A DNA stretch of 45,442 bases, taken from contig VIQV01000025.1 in assembly GCA_010206265.1 (NCBI GenBank), forward strand, positions 1 to 45,442, given 5' to 3'. Below are positions 1 through 6,537 of the stretch, piece by piece. Origin of the DNA: Lachnospiraceae bacterium MD329 (GTDB lineage: Bacteria; Bacillota; Clostridia; UBA1381). A program made the translations under genes and the position numbers. The notes under the pieces are model-generated. The model made no database searches and had not been told where the DNA came from. It saw only the letters and a list, made by a program, of their open reading frames with translations. How positions within the stretch are numbered: the first letter of the stretch is position 1; every line of letters begins with the position of its first letter.

Positions 1-34
1 ACAGCTATTCGGAACTCACAGCTATTCGGAACTC
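1..34. repeat. Perfect 17-bp tandem repeat, two copies
   Basis: Positions 1-17 and 18-34 are the same 17-mer (ACAGCTATTCGGAACTC). The repeat lies inside the transposase frame on the minus strand. Because 17 is not a multiple of 3, it shifts the reading frame and brings in a stop. More copies could lie beyond the window edge. It may be a real slippage duplication or an assembly artefact at a contig end. Confidence 0.9.
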
Positions 35-235
35 TGCTGTATACGTGTTATTTTTTCGTGTATTTAATATCTTAAAAGCATCATGCCCTGATGTTTCATA
101 TTCTCGTATCCATTCGCGAATGGTTGTTTTGGGAATTGAATATTTTAGAGCTAATTCTGCATTAGATAACCCATTGCTTTCTTTATCCATGCATACCTCT
201 ATTTTTAATTCTCGCGTATATTTTCTTTTTTGCAT
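5..235 (-). pseudogene. IS3-family transposase OrfA fragment, frameshifted at its 3' end
   Basis: This frame encodes 76 residues. Residues 1-55 look like a helix-turn-helix of the IS3 OrfA type: basic start MQKRKYTRELK, then a helical NAELALKYSIPKTTIREWIREY stretch shown here only by its role as recognition helix. OrfA proteins are usually about 90-100 residues with a leucine-zipper tail. Here the frame ends at about residue 76, just after a TAEFR motif, because of the 17-bp tandem repeat at 1-34. Shine-Dalgarno GGAAGGGG lies 10-15 nt before the ATG. OrfB would be beyond the window. The protein would bind IS ends and is probably non-functional as it stands. Confidence 0.6.
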
Positions 236-265
236 GAAAAAGCACCCCTTCCTTTGAACATTTTC

Positions 266-295
266 ATTATACCATATCGGTTATTTTATGTCCAA
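266..295 (-). promoter_or_regulatory. Promoter of the IS transposase
   Basis: On the minus strand TTGGAC (290-295) and TATAAT (266-271) are separated by 18 bp, close to the sigma-A consensus, and point to the OrfA start at 235. Confidence 0.65.
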
Positions 296-330
296 TTTTT
301 GGGGTGCACTGTACTTGGCAGAGTAAGCGG

Positions 331-405
331 TTATTTCTTTATGTATTTGATAATGTCGAATATGACAATTAAAATTATTAAATTAATAATTAAATTCAAA
401 TCCAT
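331..405 (-). CDS. 24-residue hydrophobic peptide, candidate type I toxin
   Basis: An ATG at 405 opens 24 codons ending at TAA 331-333. SD GGAGGTG (411-417) ends 5-7 nt before the ATG, an ideal spacing. The peptide begins MDLNL, has an Ile/Leu/Val-rich middle, and ends with basic residues (KYIKK). This is the layout of small membrane toxins of type I toxin-antitoxin systems, although I do not recognise a named family. A promoter lies at 466-494. The 5' UTR contains a 9-nt segment (436-444) complementary to the stop-codon region (327-335), and long-range 5'-3' pairing of this kind is known in type I toxin mRNAs. The IS edge at about 314 lies just past the gene, where an antisense antitoxin RNA would normally start. 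Toxicity is inferred. Confidence 0.5.
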   Translation of the reverse strand: MDLNLIINLIILIVIFDIIKYIKK

Positions 406-465
406 ACCAACACCTCCATTCTATAAAGGTGTCAGAATAACCGCGTACCCTCTTACCGTGTTGTT

Positions 466-494
466 ATTTTATCATATTTTGACAAATCCTACAA
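466..494 (-). promoter_or_regulatory. Promoter of the toxin-like peptide gene
   Basis: On the minus strand TTGTAG (489-494), a 17-bp spacer and TAAAAT (466-471). It predicts a start near 459 and a 5' UTR of about 53 nt containing the sequence complementary to the 3' end of the same mRNA. Confidence 0.5.
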
Positions 495-533
495 GGGATT
501 TTCGAAATAAAAAACTGATAGATTTATTTTAAA

Positions 534-776
534 TTATTTTATTTCTTGCTCCAGATTTTTGAATGTGTCTGTATTAAAAAATTCAATCAAAGTAATATCT
601 AAACCATCGCACAATTTTTTGATAGTTACAATTCCGGGATTTTTGCTTACTCCACTTATGATATTTTTCAATGTAGATGGTGGTACAGCTGAAATAGTTG
701 CCAAACCATTAATTGTCAATCCGTATTGATTACATAGTTCTAAAATTCTATGTGCGACTGCTTTTTGTGTAGTCAT
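534..776 (-). CDS. Small XRE-family DNA-binding regulator (80 aa)
   Basis: A single helix-turn-helix domain fills the protein. Residues 8-30 form the first helices, the recognition region is around INGLATISAVPPSTLKNI (22-39), and a hydrophobic helix follows (VTIKKLCDGLDITLIEFF, residues 50-67). This is the compact cI/Cro-like fold common in Clostridia, with no dimerisation or sensor domain. SD AAAGAGGTG stands upstream of the ATG at 776. It lies next to the toxin-like gene and the small RNA genes and is transcribed away from the latter, but no target is apparent from the sequence. Confidence 0.8.
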   Translation of the reverse strand: MTTQKAVAHRILELCNQYGLTINGLATISAVPPSTLKNIISGVSKNPGIVTIKKLCDGLDITLIEFFNTDTFKNLEQEIK

Positions 777-803
777 ATTTATTCACCTCTTTTTTATAAA
801 GTA

Positions 804-832
804 TTTACAAAAATGATTAAGTATGTTATACT
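804..832 (+). promoter_or_regulatory. Promoter of structured RNA unit 1
   Basis: TTTACA (804-809), a 17-bp spacer and TATACT (827-832). The predicted start (837-839) coincides with the first base of the closing stem of the RNA. Confidence 0.75.
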
Positions 833-837
833 TGTTA

Positions 838-1020
838 TGCTACATTCTATAATTTAATATTGAAAATGTATACCTTTTATCACATTCGGATAGGTTTGTA
901 AAAAACGTATCTCTTAATTAATTTTACCGTATGTGATATTAAGGTAATATAGAATGTAGCAGTTCAAGTTTTGAGTTACGTTTTTATGCGTAGCTTGATT
1001 ACAGAGCTACGCATTTTTTT
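838..1020 (+). ncRNA. Structured small RNA, family unit 1
   Basis: No open frame with a start signal fits here. The 5' end GCTACATTCTATA (839-851) is perfectly complementary to 948-960, a 13-bp closing stem. Inside it are a second stem (TACCTT 871-876 with AAGGTA 941-946, and ATCACAT 879-885 with ATGTGAT 931-937) and an apical hairpin (889-897 with 903-911) whose loop region holds GTAAAAAAC. After the closing stem come a U-rich run and a terminator hairpin ATGCGTAGCT/AGCTACGCAT (986-995/1005-1014) followed by T7. Units 2, 3 and 4 share this design. I do not recognise the family; it is rod-shaped like 6S or skipping-rope-type RNAs. Confidence 0.72.
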
Positions 1021-1033
1021 GTTTTGTAAGCTA

Positions 1034-1062
1034 TTTACAATAACAATTAAATGTGTTATATT
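1034..1062 (+). promoter_or_regulatory. Promoter of structured RNA unit 2
   Basis: TTTACA (1034-1039), a 17-bp spacer and TATATT (1057-1062), the same layout and the same -35 hexamer as unit 1. Transcription would begin at about 1068, one base before the closing stem. Confidence 0.72.
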
Positions 1063-1067
1063 ATAAG

Positions 1068-1263
1068 TGCAACAATTTTCAACTTTAAATAAGCTCTTAG
1101 AATAAAATTCTAATATTCGAGATAGTATATAGTGTCAAAAACACTGTATGCTTTGTTTCTCATTAACTGCTCGAATATTAGAGTTGAGTTGAAAATGTGT
1201 TGCAACATTAGAGCAAAGCTTGGTGTTTTTATGCGTTGCTTTAATGAAGTAACGCATTTTTTA
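1068..1263 (+). ncRNA. Structured small RNA, family unit 2
   Basis: The 5' end GCAACAATTTTCAAC (1069-1083) pairs with 1188-1203 (15 bp, one bulged G at 1197). A second stem is a perfect 13 bp (1109-1121 with 1170-1182), and the apical hairpin is AGTGT-CAAAA-ACACT (1131-1145). The terminator is ATGCGTTGCTT (1231-1241) with AAGTAACGCAT (1247-1257), followed by T6. Stem positions match those of unit 1 but the bases differ on both sides, as expected for conserved structure. Short frames crossing this region on both strands lack SD sequences. Confidence 0.7.
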
Positions 1264-1291
1264 TTTGCGAAAATAAAAGAGCCGTATTGGC

Positions 1292-1639
1292 TCATAGGTG
1301 TTCTCCGTTATGATTATTAAGTAATTCAATAAATTCTATTAATATTTTTCGTTGATTAATAGATAATGAAGAAATCAATGGAAATATTTGATTATAGAAT
1401 AATTGGTCATTAGAAGAAACCTTTTGTGATGTGCGGTTTATCAGCATATCAAGAGTAACATCTAATGATTGAGCAATATTATAATACTTGTCTAATCTTC
1501 CAGCAGCTTTACCTGTTTCAAGTTTAGATAAGTAATTCTTACTGATGTCTGCTTTTTCTGCCAGTTCATCTTGAGTTTTATCGCGGTCGAGTCGATATTG
1601 CTGTATATTTTTGCCAACTATTTTATAATTAAAATCCAA
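1292..1639 (-). CDS. XRE-family transcriptional regulator with C-terminal extension (115 aa)
   Basis: The upstream in-frame ATG at 1867 would add 76 residues that run through the divergent promoter region and are unlike any protein. I choose the TTG at 1637-1639, preceded by SD AAAGGTGGTG. The product then starts LDFNYKIVGKNIQQYR and carries a classic XRE helix-turn-helix (residues 8-65, with DKTQDELAEKADISKNYLSK as turn and recognition helix). A second helical part (80-115) is probably for dimerisation. A weak promoter (TTGTTT-16-TATAAA) lies upstream. It is divergent from the lipoprotein gene at 1779, so it may control that pair. The targets are inferred. Confidence 0.72.
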   Translation of the reverse strand: MDFNYKIVGKNIQQYRLDRDKTQDELAEKADISKNYLSKLETGKAAGRLDKYYNIAQSLDVTLDMLINRTSQKVSSNDQLFYNQIFPLISSLSINQRKILIEFIELLNNHNGEHL

Positions 1640-1746
1640 GCAGAACACCACCTTTACTATCAAATTATTTATATAAATTTTAACATTTAAAACAATCGTT
1701 CGGATTATAAAATAGAACGAACTGATTATATTATTGTCAAATATGT

Positions 1747-1752
1747 TATAAT
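1747..1752 (+). promoter_or_regulatory. -10 element of the lipoprotein/RpoA-CTD-like operon
   Basis: Consensus TATAAT at 1747-1752, 26 nt before the ATG at 1779. A TTGTCA at 1735-1740 is too close to act as -35 and no good hexamer is seen at 17 bp, so an activator could be needed. The divergent regulator at 1639 is a candidate. Confidence 0.4.
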
Positions 1753-1778
1753 ATATTATTTTTGAAAGGAGTATATAA

Positions 1779-2096
1779 ATGAAAAACAAAAGAACGACAA
1801 TAGTTGCAGGAGGGTTAATATGTATATGCTTACTATCAGGCTGTACATCAGCCTCACCTAAAGTCACGACTATGCCAACAGTTACGCCGACAGTTATTCC
1901 TGTTATTACAGCGTCACCGACAGTCGCGCCTGAAAGGCAGATTGACGAAATAGTTTATATCGGGAATAAAAACTCTAAAAAATTTCACCGTGCCAACTGC
2001 AACACGTTACCGTCAGCAAAAAACAGGGTGAAATTTAAAAGCCGTGACGAGGCTGTCGAATGGGGTTATTCTCCTTGCTACAATTGTCAGCCGTAA
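1779..2096 (+). CDS. Lipoprotein with Ada-like zinc-binding domain (105 aa)
   Basis: Residues 1-22 are a lipoprotein signal with lipobox LLSGC (Cys22). A Thr/Pro-rich spacer follows (about 26-52, TVTPTVIPV type). The C-terminal 50 residues (YIGNKNSKKFHRANCNTL... then SPCYNCQP) contain the H-x(3)-C ... C-x(2)-C pattern of the small Ada-type metal-binding module often fused to secreted nucleases and thermonuclease-like proteins. Here the module stands alone on the membrane surface. SD GAAAGGAG is 7 nt before the ATG. The gene at 2124 follows after 27 bp, probably in the same operon. The function is not known; zinc binding is inferred from the cysteines and histidine. Confidence 0.72.
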   Translation: MKNKRTTIVAGGLICICLLSGCTSASPKVTTMPTVTPTVIPVITASPTVAPERQIDEIVYIGNKNSKKFHRANCNTLPSAKNRVKFKSRDEAVEWGYSPCYNCQP

Positions 2097-2123
2097 ACTA
2101 CCCAGAAAGGAACAAAAGAAATT

Positions 2124-3368
2124 ATGGAAAGAAACACTGCAAATAAAAAGAATGAGTTTGATTTACTTCCTGAAGAAGTTAAAGAAAAAGGAAAAAATAT
2201 TTTCCTGAAACATAAGGATACTAATTTAGAATTATGTCAGATACTTGACGTAGACGCGGAATTGTACGAGGGAATCAGTATAGAAGAACTGAATTTTTCA
2301 GCACGTGTAAAAAATTCCCTTGTCCAACCTTTGGCAGATACGGTAGTCTGTAAAACAGTGGCGGACGTACTGCATTTAAGTATTCCCGAATTTAAAAACA
2401 GTTTTTATATAGGTATTCGGGGATATGCCGAAATAATAATAATGACGCAAAAATTTATAGATAAGAAAAAATATTTCCCAGTAAGACCGCCCGACATATA
2501 TGACAGACCCGATATTTACAAAAAGCGTCTGGGATATGCCTTTAATCATATTCTTAAAGGAAAAGATTACGACGAATCATTGTTTGAAGAAGATGAACAG
2601 GAATATATAAACGGATATAAAAGAGCATTTGAGCTGCTGGACAATGACCTGCTTACAGCGGCATTAAACAGAGATAAATACCTTAATCAAATTATAACCG
2701 CATTGTATATGTTTTCCGAACCTACAGTAAATTATATTGCATACGCGGACAAAATAGACGCGGAAATAGACTTAGTGCCGGATTGTATAAGGCATAAGCC
2801 GTTAAAATTGCTGTTGATGTTATATCCTAAAAGCGGCGGTTTTCTTTTAAGCATAAAAGACGATATAAAACTTGTTGAATTACCCCAATACATAACGAAA
2901 GCGGAAGTCAGGGACAGAGATACCAGAAGTTTAATAGAGGACTTCCTCGACTGGCTGAATATTAATTTTATAACTGCAAGCAGAGAAATAATAAAACCTT
3001 TCAAATACGCGTCAGACTTAGAAAAGGAAATACTGTGCGAAAAGTCAAGGCTAAAATACTATAAAGTGTTAGGAAAAAGATATAATTTGCTTGAAGACGA
3101 GGTAAAAGACATATATACAATGATGATTAGAAATATACGCTCATCATACAGATATAACCGATATGATATATTTGTAGTTATATTTTTGATGACAGGACGA
3201 AAAGAGATGGGTTATGACGATATTAAATTTTTTTCGGGAAAAGAGGCTGTCGACTGTTTATGGAGCTTTGTAAATGCCAGTCCGTTTGATTTCAACAAAA
3301 AGTTATACCGCTTTGACAGTAAAAAAAAGAAAATCATATATTATGATACGATTGACGAGTTTATATAA
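2124..3368 (+). CDS. Protein with RpoA C-terminal-like domain and unknown helical region (414 aa)
   Basis: I do not recognise the whole protein. Residues about 53-103 (ISIEELNFSARVKNSL ... TVADVLHLS ... IGIRGYAEI) follow the layout of the RNA polymerase alpha C-terminal domain: the I-E-E-L-x-x-S-x-R-x-x-N-x-L helix, the T-V-x-D-V/L-L helix, and a helix-hairpin-helix ending in G-x-x-x-x-x-E-I. Residues 110-414 are rich in charged and aromatic residues, look mainly helical and have no membrane segment. SD AGAAAGGAAC lies upstream. It is probably co-transcribed with the lipoprotein gene and ends in the terminator at 3371-3410. Binding to DNA or to the transcription machinery is inferred from the domain only. 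Confidence 0.6.
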   Translation: MERNTANKKNEFDLLPEEVKEKGKNIFLKHKDTNLELCQILDVDAELYEGISIEELNFSARVKNSLVQPLADTVVCKTVADVLHLSIPEFKNSFYIGIRGYAEIIIMTQKFIDKKKYFPVRPPDIYDRPDIYKKRLGYAFNHILKGKDYDESLFEEDEQEYINGYKRAFELLDNDLLTAALNRDKYLNQIITALYMFSEPTVNYIAYADKIDAEIDLVPDCIRHKPLKLLLMLYPKSGGFLLSIKDDIKLVELPQYITKAEVRDRDTRSLIEDFLDWLNINFITASREIIKPFKYASDLEKEILCEKSRLKYYKVLGKRYNLLEDEVKDIYTMMIRNIRSSYRYNRYDIFVVIFLMTGRKEMGYDDIKFFSGKEAVDCLWSFVNASPFDFNKKLYRFDSKKKKIIYYDTIDEFI

Positions 3369-3370
3369 AA

Positions 3371-3410
3371 AATACATTGGCAGTGAATTTGACTGTCAAT
3401 GTATTCTTTT
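3371..3410. terminator. Rho-independent terminator
   Basis: A 13-bp stem (371-383 with 393-405 of the 3 kb block, i.e. 3371-3383 / 3393-3405, one G-U) is followed by TCTTTT. It ends the 2124-3368 transcript. The A-rich left flank also gives a T-tract for leftward transcription coming from hslO. Confidence 0.8.
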
Positions 3411-3418
3411 TCTGTACT

Positions 3419-4306
3419 TTATTTTTTTGCGCGTTTTAACAGGCTTTCAAGCTCGGATTTACTGAACATATATTTATTATCACAGAACTGACAGGTAAGC
3501 TCTGCCTGTCCCTGTTCATTTATAAGCTGAGTAAGCTCGTCCGCGCCGATGGAAATGAGCGCTTTTTCCATACGCTCCTTTGAGCATTTACATTCATATT
3601 TTGGCGTTACGGCTTTGTTTTCACATATCATTGAAAAGCCTTCCGTCACACGGAATAAAATATCCTCCGCGCTCATACCGTCACGAATCATTGTTGTAAC
3701 AGGCGGTAAATTCTTTAATATTTCTTCAAGTGATTTAGCCATTTCATCTGTTGCTCCGGGCAGCATTTGTATCATAAAGCCGCCTGACGCAAGAACTGAA
3801 TTATCAGTATCAACCAGTACACCGAGTGCGATGGAAGTAGGGGTCTGCTCGCTTTTTGCGTAATAATAAGTTAAGTCTTCGGCTATTTCACCTGAAACAA
3901 GCGGAGTTTGTCCCACATAAGGCTCTTTAAGTCCCAAATCGCGTACAACGCTCATATATCCTCCGCCTATTGCGCCGCCGACATCAAGCTTACCTTTATC
4001 ATTCAGCGGTCTGTCCACATATGGGTTTGAAATATATCCTCTTACGCGGCTTTGGCAGTCTGTAACAGCAACAAGATTTTTAATTTCACCCTCACCGCGT
4101 ATCTGAATTGTCATACTGTCAGTTTCATTTTTAAGTCCTGCCGCTCCCATAAGCGCCGCGCCTGTCAGCAGTCTGCCGAGTGCGGCAGTGGCTGTGGGGT
4201 AGGTGTGATGTATTCTTTGAGCCTCATTTACAAGCTCTGTTGTTATTGCAGTCAGCACGCGTATTTCACCGCCGGCGCTGCTGCCTCTCATTAATGTATC
4301 TGACAT
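3419..4306 (-). CDS. hslO: Hsp33 redox-regulated chaperone
   Basis: The protein has the full 295-residue length of Hsp33. The N-terminal fold carries the conserved A-x(3)-G-R-x-L-T/S-G-A-A-L-M-G pattern (residues about 38-55) and GGGYMSVVRDLGLKEPYVGQ-type sequence near 115. The C-terminal redox switch has the CxC and CxxC zinc ligands Cys239, Cys241, Cys272 and Cys275. It is a cytoplasmic holdase activated by oxidative unfolding. It is the last gene of the cdaA-cdaR-hslO run, 13 bp after cdaR, with SD GAAAGGAATG. Finding hslO behind the c-di-AMP genes suggests shared expression only. Confidence 0.96.
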   Translation of the reverse strand: MSDTLMRGSSAGGEIRVLTAITTELVNEAQRIHHTYPTATAALGRLLTGAALMGAAGLKNETDSMTIQIRGEGEIKNLVAVTDCQSRVRGYISNPYVDRPLNDKGKLDVGGAIGGGYMSVVRDLGLKEPYVGQTPLVSGEIAEDLTYYYAKSEQTPTSIALGVLVDTDNSVLASGGFMIQMLPGATDEMAKSLEEILKNLPPVTTMIRDGMSAEDILFRVTEGFSMICENKAVTPKYECKCSKERMEKALISIGADELTQLINEQGQAELTCQFCDNKYMFSKSELESLLKRAKK

Positions 4307-4319
4307 AGAATCATTCCTT

Positions 4320-5504
4320 TCAATTTATAATAACCGTAACGGTATATTCGCTTTCCAGCACAGCATTATCACTGTCCAGTCTGACGGGAAGTATATGTTC
4401 ACCGCCTGAAAGTCCTGAGAGGTCTACGGTAGCTCTGAGGTTTTCAGGCTTAATACTGTTTGCGTCGCCTTTGACAAGTACCCGTACAGGATTTAACACC
4501 TGAGCAGTATGTCCTTCGGGAGTGTTTTCAGGTTCAACATTAAGTTCCGTTTCGGCTGATATTTTTTCGGCTGCGTCTGTTTTTATCTTAATCCATTCGG
4601 ATTCGGGAGGTATATAAATACCCTCCTGCGGTTCAATACGGTAGTTGCCGTTACCGCTGTCGTCAAGCTTATCAATACGCGCAATCAGTCTTTCAGCAGT
4701 ATTACCGCTGCTTACTCCTACAGTTACGGCAGAAGGAGCCGCGACTGTTTTCTCCTTATTCAAAATATAATTCTTTTCCAATTCAGCCGTAAGCGCAGGT
4801 TCTACAGGCAGTGTTTTTGCCTCGTATACCGTACTGTCCACATCAACAAACGAATGTGTGCTTTCAAGCGTTTCATTTGTGTTAATAAGTTCGCCTGCCT
4901 CGTCGGTAAGGAGGTATGTAACACGGTCAGACCTGTCGGTGGTCATATTTGATATATCCAGTGTGGCAACTGCGCCGTGAACATTGCTGATTTCGCTTGA
5001 AGCTCCCGTAACTGTAACTTTAGGATTTGTAATCTGTGATTTGACGAGCTTATTTTTCAGTGTGCCTGTTTGTTTAAGTTTTACTTCAATGTCGCGGCTT
5101 TCAAGCTTTTCAACTCTAAGCGGAATATCTCCGTAGTTCTCCTTTTCAACCGTTACGCGTGTTGTGGGAAGTGATATTGTTCCCGACAGCTTGTACTCTC
5201 CTGTAGCCTTTATTTCATTTACATCTACCTGAACATAGATATCGTCCATAAATCCGATTAAGTCGCTGCGCTTTCCTGTAACAACAACTGAAAGCGGAGG
5301 AATATCAGCGCGTCCTGTTACCGCAAGATTTTTCTCACGCAATGCCGTTTCACCGATAATTTTAATGTCAAGGTCGGAAATTGTCGTTGTTATATCAGGG
5401 TCGTTTACATATATCACCGCAAACCAGACGACTATTGCAAATAAAATGGAAATAGCCATTGTACGAAACTTTTTTGTATGCGGCTTGGTCGGTTTTTTCG
5501 CCAT
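4320..5504 (-). CDS. cdaR: CdaR, YbbR-domain regulator of the c-di-AMP cyclase
   Basis: One N-terminal membrane segment (about residues 15-32, TMAISILFAIVVWFAVIYV) is followed by several extracytoplasmic YbbR repeats, recognisable by the D-x-x-I-x-V-x-V / L-x-V-x-P-x-x-V-x-V-x-G pattern around residues 45-125, 130-215, 225-310 and 315-394. Known CdaR proteins interact with the cyclase CdaA in the membrane and modulate it. The gene lies 29 bp downstream of cdaA on the same strand, the usual order. SD GAAAGGAATG. No glmM follows in this genome; hslO does. Confidence 0.9.
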   Translation of the reverse strand: MAKKPTKPHTKKFRTMAISILFAIVVWFAVIYVNDPDITTTISDLDIKIIGETALREKNLAVTGRADIPPLSVVVTGKRSDLIGFMDDIYVQVDVNEIKATGEYKLSGTISLPTTRVTVEKENYGDIPLRVEKLESRDIEVKLKQTGTLKNKLVKSQITNPKVTVTGASSEISNVHGAVATLDISNMTTDRSDRVTYLLTDEAGELINTNETLESTHSFVDVDSTVYEAKTLPVEPALTAELEKNYILNKEKTVAAPSAVTVGVSSGNTAERLIARIDKLDDSGNGNYRIEPQEGIYIPPESEWIKIKTDAAEKISAETELNVEPENTPEGHTAQVLNPVRVLVKGDANSIKPENLRATVDLSGLSGGEHILPVRLDSDNAVLESEYTVTVIIN

Positions 5505-5533
5505 CTGTAATCATTCCTTTCATATTAATTGTA

Positions 5534-6379
5534 TCAGTTCTTCGAACGCCAGAACATAATTTTGTCGATTTTCTCGTTTGCTTCCTGATTGCGGTTTAAA
5601 ACCTTTTTCAGTGCTTTGGCAAGCGAATCACCCGAAAGATTTCTCGTAAGCGAGCCGTTTAGAGCAATGGAAATTTTTCCTGTTTCTTCGCTTACTACGA
5701 TTACAACCGCGTCAGTGACTTCGCTGAGTCCTATTGCGGCTCTGTGGCGTGTACCGAGTTCGCGTGAGAGGTTGTTGTTTGCCGTCAGCGGTAAAACACA
5801 GCCTGCTGTTGCGATTTTGTTGTTGCTGATTATAACTGCACCGTCGTGCAGGGGGGTATTCGGAACGAATATATTTTCCAGAAGTCCGCTTGTAACGTTT
5901 GCGTCAAGCATTGTTCCCGTGTTTATAAATTCACCGAGGCGTGTGGTACGCTCTATAACGATAAGCGCACCTGTTTTTGTGGACGACATATTGACTGTGG
6001 CCAGTGTGACCGATTCTATAAGCCTGTCAAGTTCGTCCTCGGTAGTATCGGCGGCAAAGTCGATTATATTTCCAACTTTAAAACGTCCCATTCTTTCAAG
6101 CAGATTTCTCAGCTCAGGCTGGAAGATTACCACAACGGCAAATGCACCAATCTGCATTGCGCCGCCTAATATGTAATTAAGAGCGTTGAGTTTCAGCCAC
6201 TGGCTTAAAAAGAATACTGCAAAGAGAAAGACTATACCTTTTACAAGCTGCATAGCGCGTGTTTCTCTGATAAGGTTTATCATATAATAGAATATGACAG
6301 CAACTATAAGCACGTCTATAACGTCGCTGATTCTTAAAAGCTGCACATATTTTATCATATAGTCAAAAAAGGCATTCAT
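5534..6379 (-). CDS. cdaA: CdaA diadenylate cyclase
   Basis: Residues 1-90 hold three hydrophobic segments (for example VIDVLIVAVIFYYMINLI), then the DisA_N cyclase domain. The domain has the catalytic DGA motif (PLHDGAVII, near residue 170) and the RHR motif (GTRHRAAIG, near 205). It makes c-di-AMP from two ATP at the membrane, a signal for potassium and cell-wall homeostasis. The frame is open to an ATG at 6421, but MNAFFDYM at 6379 matches the usual CdaA start and has AAAGGAAAA upstream. With this start the protein is 281 residues, the usual length. It is first in the operon with cdaR and hslO. Confidence 0.94.
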   Translation of the reverse strand: MNAFFDYMIKYVQLLRISDVIDVLIVAVIFYYMINLIRETRAMQLVKGIVFLFAVFFLSQWLKLNALNYILGGAMQIGAFAVVVIFQPELRNLLERMGRFKVGNIIDFAADTTEDELDRLIESVTLATVNMSSTKTGALIVIERTTRLGEFINTGTMLDANVTSGLLENIFVPNTPLHDGAVIISNNKIATAGCVLPLTANNNLSRELGTRHRAAIGLSEVTDAVVIVVSEETGKISIALNGSLTRNLSGDSLAKALKKVLNRNQEANEKIDKIMFWRSKN

Positions 6380-6475
6380 AATTGGTTTTCCTTTCCGTTT
6401 TTTGAGAATTTGTACATACATTTACTATTATACTATAAATTTATTGCTATTGCTATACAAAAATCAAATTTTTTA

Positions 6476-6504
6476 TTGTATATTTCAGATTTTTATGTTA
6501 CAAT
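6476..6504 (+). promoter_or_regulatory. Promoter of the cohesin-like secreted protein
   Basis: TTGTAT (6476-6481), 17 bp, TACAAT (6499-6504), then SD AGAAAGGAAG before the ATG at 6538. Confidence 0.6.
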
Positions 6505-6537
6505 ATGATTACACTACAATAAGAAAGGAAGTTTGTT

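Larger units (their letters stand above)
1..314 (-). mobile_element. Partial IS3-like insertion sequence, one end only
   Basis: The segment holds a transposase OrfA-like gene transcribed leftwards with its own promoter. Its outer edge near 300-314 reads, on the minus strand, GTACAGTGCACCCCAAAA, which resembles the TG/CACCCC-type terminal repeats I know from IS3/IS150-group elements. OrfB and the other end would lie to the left of the window. The exact outer base of the element is inferred, since no target duplication can be seen. Confidence 0.55.

Noticed and set aside
230..532. 100-codon plus-strand frame opposite the toxin-like gene
   Set aside because: It has no SD, odd composition and crosses the IS boundary; it is the complement of the promoter and toxin region.
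1110..1320. Open frames of about 60 codons on both strands in the second small RNA unit
   Set aside because: They have no SD, follow the stem arms of the RNA and show no protein-like composition; the RNA structure explains the openness.
1640..1867. 76 additional N-terminal residues of the XRE gene at 1292
   Set aside because: They would run through the promoter and start of the divergent lipoprotein gene; a TTG with a good SD at 1639 gives a normal XRE protein.
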